Source: Nannocystis sp. RBIL2
GTDB lineage: Bacteria; Myxococcota_A; Polyangia; Nannocystales; Nannocystaceae
NCBI RefSeq assembly: GCF_026626745.1
Contig: NZ_JAPNJW010000002.1
Coordinates: 2,318,151 to 2,382,150 of the forward strand
Reading direction: 5' to 3'
Length of the DNA: 64,000 bases
Positions 62,052 through 64,000 of the stretch are shown here, in pieces; the stretch's first letter is position 1; the number at the start of each line of letters is the position of its first letter. Below the pieces are notes generated by a model that was given only the letters and a program-made list of their open reading frames with translations, searched no databases and was not told where the DNA came from. The position numbers and the translations under genes are program-made.

Positions 62052-63092
62052 ATGGTGGACGAGAAGCGACAGGACCTCGCGCCCGAGCGGGAGGCCGCGC
62101 TGCAGCGGCATGAGCAGGTGCTTTTGCGCGTGGCCCAGAGCGAGGCGATCGACGCCGGCGACCTCGATCGTGCGCTGGCGGTGCTGACGGAGGCCGCCGC
62201 CGAGGGCCTGCAGCTCGAGCGCTCGTCGGTGTGGATCTACACCGCCGACCAGGCCGCCATCGAATGCTTCGACCTCTACCTCCGCGGGTCGCACGAGCAC
62301 CACACCGACCCTGTGCAGCAGCTCGACGCCAGCCTGTTCCCGTCCTACTTCCAGGCCCTCGCGGACGCGCGCGCCCTCGTCGTCCCCGACATCCACGACC
62401 ACCCGGCCACCCGCGAGCTCGCGCGCGACTACCTCGCCCCGCTCGGCGTCGGCGCCCTGCTCGACGCCCCGCTCCGCCGCCGCGGCCGCCTCGTCGGCGT
62501 CCTCTGCAACGAGCAGATCGGCTCCACCCGGCAGTTCACGCGCGACGAGCTGCACTTCGTCGCCTCGCTGGCCGACACGGTCGCCCGGGCGCTCGACGCC
62601 GCCGACCGCCGCCGCGTCGAGGACGGCCTGGCCCACGCCAAGGCCGCGCTCGAGCAGCTCGACCGCGAGAACCGGGCCCTCATCACTCGCCTGCGCCGCA
62701 GCGTCGAGCGATTGTCCACACCTGTCCTCGAGGTCTGGAGCGACGTCCTCGCCCTGCCGATCATCGGCATCCTCGGCGAGGAGCGCAGCGCCCAGATGAC
62801 CGAGCGCCTGCTCGGCGAGCTCGCGCGCACGCGGGCGCGCCACGTCATCCTCGACCTCACCGGCCTCGACGACTGCGACGAGCAGACCGCCTCCGCGATC
62901 GGCATCATGGCCCGCGCGGTCGGCCTGCTCGGCGCCGAGTGCGTCCTCTGCGGCGTGCGCCCCGACCTCGCCCGCGCCTTCGTCGACCTCGACCTCGACC
63001 TCCGCGGCATGCGGATCCTCCGCGACATGCGCCACGCCCTGCAGGACGTCGTCACCCGCCGCGCCGCCCAGGCCCGTCCGACCTCTACCTGA
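62052..63092 (+). CDS. GAF-coiled coil-STAS protein, RsbR-like
   Basis: 346 residues from GTG/ATG 62052 (AGAGG upstream). About 40-185 is a GAF domain (LQLERSSVWIYTAD; LVGVLCNEQIGSTRQF), then a coiled coil and a STAS domain: LSTPVLEVWSDVLALPIIGIL and ARHVILDLTGLDDCDEQTA. It is closely similar to the STAS proteins at 33806 and 56739 but with a different sensor. The stop (63090-63092) is within the ACCTGA core of an array. Confidence 0.88.
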   Translation: MVDEKRQDLAPEREAALQRHEQVLLRVAQSEAIDAGDLDRALAVLTEAAAEGLQLERSSVWIYTADQAAIECFDLYLRGSHEHHTDPVQQLDASLFPSYFQALADARALVVPDIHDHPATRELARDYLAPLGVGALLDAPLRRRGRLVGVLCNEQIGSTRQFTRDELHFVASLADTVARALDAADRRRVEDGLAHAKAALEQLDRENRALITRLRRSVERLSTPVLEVWSDVLALPIIGILGEERSAQMTERLLGELARTRARHVILDLTGLDDCDEQTASAIGIMARAVGLLGAECVLCGVRPDLARAFVDLDLDLRGMRILRDMRHALQDVVTRRAAQARPTST

Positions 63093-63134
63093 TCGATGGG
63101 ACATGTCTACCAGGACATGTCCCTACGGCCCGGT
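63087..63134. repeat. 14-bp-phased array, convergent 3' ends
   Basis: ACCTGA (63087), ACATGT (63101), ACATGT (63115) and CCCGGT (63129), 14 bp apart, fill the gap between the GAF-STAS and Cys-rich lipoprotein genes. Confidence 0.8.
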
Positions 63135-63637
63135 CAGCCCTCCCAGTAGCAATAGCCCGACTGGCACTGCATCCCGTCGGGACAGACCTGCCCGCCCGCG
63201 CAGTACAGGGCGCAGCCGGTGGCGCCGCTGCCGAGGATCGCCGCGCACACCGGCACCGCGGTGCCGGTGGCCGGCGGGGCGAAGCAGTCGCACACGTCGA
63301 CGCAGTTGCGGATCCCGCACACGTTGAAGCCGCCGCTGGTCGGGGCCAGGCACAGCAGCTCGCCGTTGGTGCCGCTCGCCTGCCAGTCGCAGCCGGACAG
63401 GTTGCCGGGCTGACACTGACCCCAATCGCCGATCGCGTGGGCGGCACAGCCGTCGTCGACCGTCGAGGCCTCGCCGGCGGTGGTCGTCCCCGTCGTCGTC
63501 GTCGTCGTCGCCGTCCCGCTCGTGGTCGTCGTCGTCGACGACATCGACACCGCGGTGTCGGTCGGCTCCCCGACCTGGCCCTGGCAGGCGAACGACAGCG
63601 ACAACAAGAGCGAGGCGGCGCGACGCGAGACGAGCAT
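63134..63637 (-). CDS. Cys-rich lipoprotein with Thr linker
   Basis: 167 residues; signal ending LSFACQG, a nearly pure Thr/Ser/Gly linker, then about 12 Cys (CGIRNCVDVCDC; CALYCAGGQVCPDGMQCQSGYCYW). ATG 63637 opens the signal peptide. Similar in plan to the lipoprotein at 16829. Confidence 0.82.
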   Translation of the reverse strand: MLVSRRAASLLLSLSFACQGQVGEPTDTAVSMSSTTTTTSGTATTTTTTGTTTAGEASTVDDGCAAHAIGDWGQCQPGNLSGCDWQASGTNGELLCLAPTSGGFNVCGIRNCVDVCDCFAPPATGTAVPVCAAILGSGATGCALYCAGGQVCPDGMQCQSGYCYWEG

Positions 63638-63854
63638 CGCCGCGATCCTACCTGAGTCGCCGCCGGCGACGCGCGACCCGCCTCGGACCTCGCACCTGCC
63701 GTGCTCACCCCGCGCCGGGCCCCTGTCGCCGCGATCACAGGCCCCGCGAATGCCGATGCACCCCCGCAGGACCGCCCGCCTCGCGCGCGATCGCCCGCAG
63801 CCGCCGGCCCGATCGCCGGTGGAGCCGCGCCGCCCGTCGCCCAGAAACGCCCGC

Positions 63855-64000
63855 ATGCATTACTTCGTCCGCACCGCCCTCCTCCTCGCGGTCCTCGGCG
63901 CGCCGAACCCCGCGCGCGCCGACGACGACGACGAGTACCAGATCGGCAACAACCACGGCCGCATCGACCTGATCCACCTCGACAGCGCCGTCCAGGGCCG
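63855..64000 (+). CDS. Exported protein, 3' end beyond the window
   Basis: From ATG 63855 the product begins MHYFVRTALLLAVLGAP with a signal peptide cleaved near ARA, then an acidic DDDDEYQIGNNHGRIDLIHLDS stretch, given here in parts. The rest is outside the window. Confidence 0.7.
   Translation, partial: MHYFVRTALLLAVLGAPNPARADDDDEYQIGNNHGRIDLIHLDSAVQG

Noticed and set aside
62717..62722. Single ACCTGT in the GAF-STAS gene as an array member
   Set aside because: No second core at 14 bp; single cores occur often by chance.
17346..63960. Shared YQIGNNHG in the S24/S26-like protein and the last partial protein
   Set aside because: Only eight residues in otherwise unrelated proteins; treated as chance.

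Overview
The window reads as chromosomal DNA of a high-GC myxobacterium, most likely a Nannocystineae relative (Nannocystis/Enhygromyxa-like). The pointers are GC-rich third codon positions throughout, large Ser/Thr kinases with TPR or ATPase tails, at least nine lipoproteins with Thr/Ser/Gly-rich linkers, Cys-rich DUF4215 (Myxococcus disulfide) repeats, a MYXO-CTERM-like sorting tail, an ADYC-domain protein, and a CYP51-type P450 in what looks like a sterol operon. Taxonomy is inference. No rRNA, tRNA, CRISPR array, transposase or phage gene was recognised.

Layout. 0-11 kb: 3' part of a kinase-TPR protein; a surface lipoprotein that appears to carry two truncated-globin-like domains plus a P-domain; a Spo0M-like/HEAT protein; an AraC regulator with a VOC protein; membrane and small orphan proteins; a pentapeptide-repeat ADYC protein. 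11-14.3 kb: minus-strand operon CYP51 - EXPERA (EBP/TMEM97-like) - Rieske oxygenase, probably sterol tailoring. 14.8-23 kb: lipoproteins, DoxX and crotonase proteins, an S24/S26-like peptidase facing a stand-alone protein whose N-terminal third is homologous to the N-terminus of RNA polymerase beta' (rpoC), AguB, and a DUF2330 protein. 23-28.3 kb: a kinase/cyclase-like/AAA/TPR giant and an alpha-carbonic anhydrase. 29-39.3 kb: Cys-rich repeat surface proteins, a FIST + STAS operon and a MAPEG protein. 39.5-43.5 kb: tight minus-strand operon of two desaturases, a crotonase and a cyclopropane fatty-acid synthase, followed by a small lipoprotein. 43.7-52.5 kb: HTTM protein with partner, a lipoprotein pair, alcohol dehydrogenase, GT4 + glycogen-debranching pair, OsmC. 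52.9-64 kb: DUF6624, a putative metallopeptidase, MFS, V4R-STAS, lipoprotein, HIT, FGE-propeller, GAF-STAS and two more exported proteins, the last cut by the window end.

The most unusual features are (1) a dispersed family of 14-bp-phased palindromic arrays (consensus RCATGYCC-N4-GG), nearly all touching gene 3' ends, whose neighbouring cores are built to form tetraloop hairpins; (2) the RpoC N-terminus-like protein at 17.7-19.7 kb, which keeps the beta' zinc site spacing and a clamp coiled-coil-like segment but lacks any catalytic region; (3) the globin-globin-P-domain lipoprotein; and (4) the CYP51-EXPERA-Rieske operon. Three RsbR-like STAS proteins with different sensor modules suggest a distributed stressosome-type signalling repertoire.
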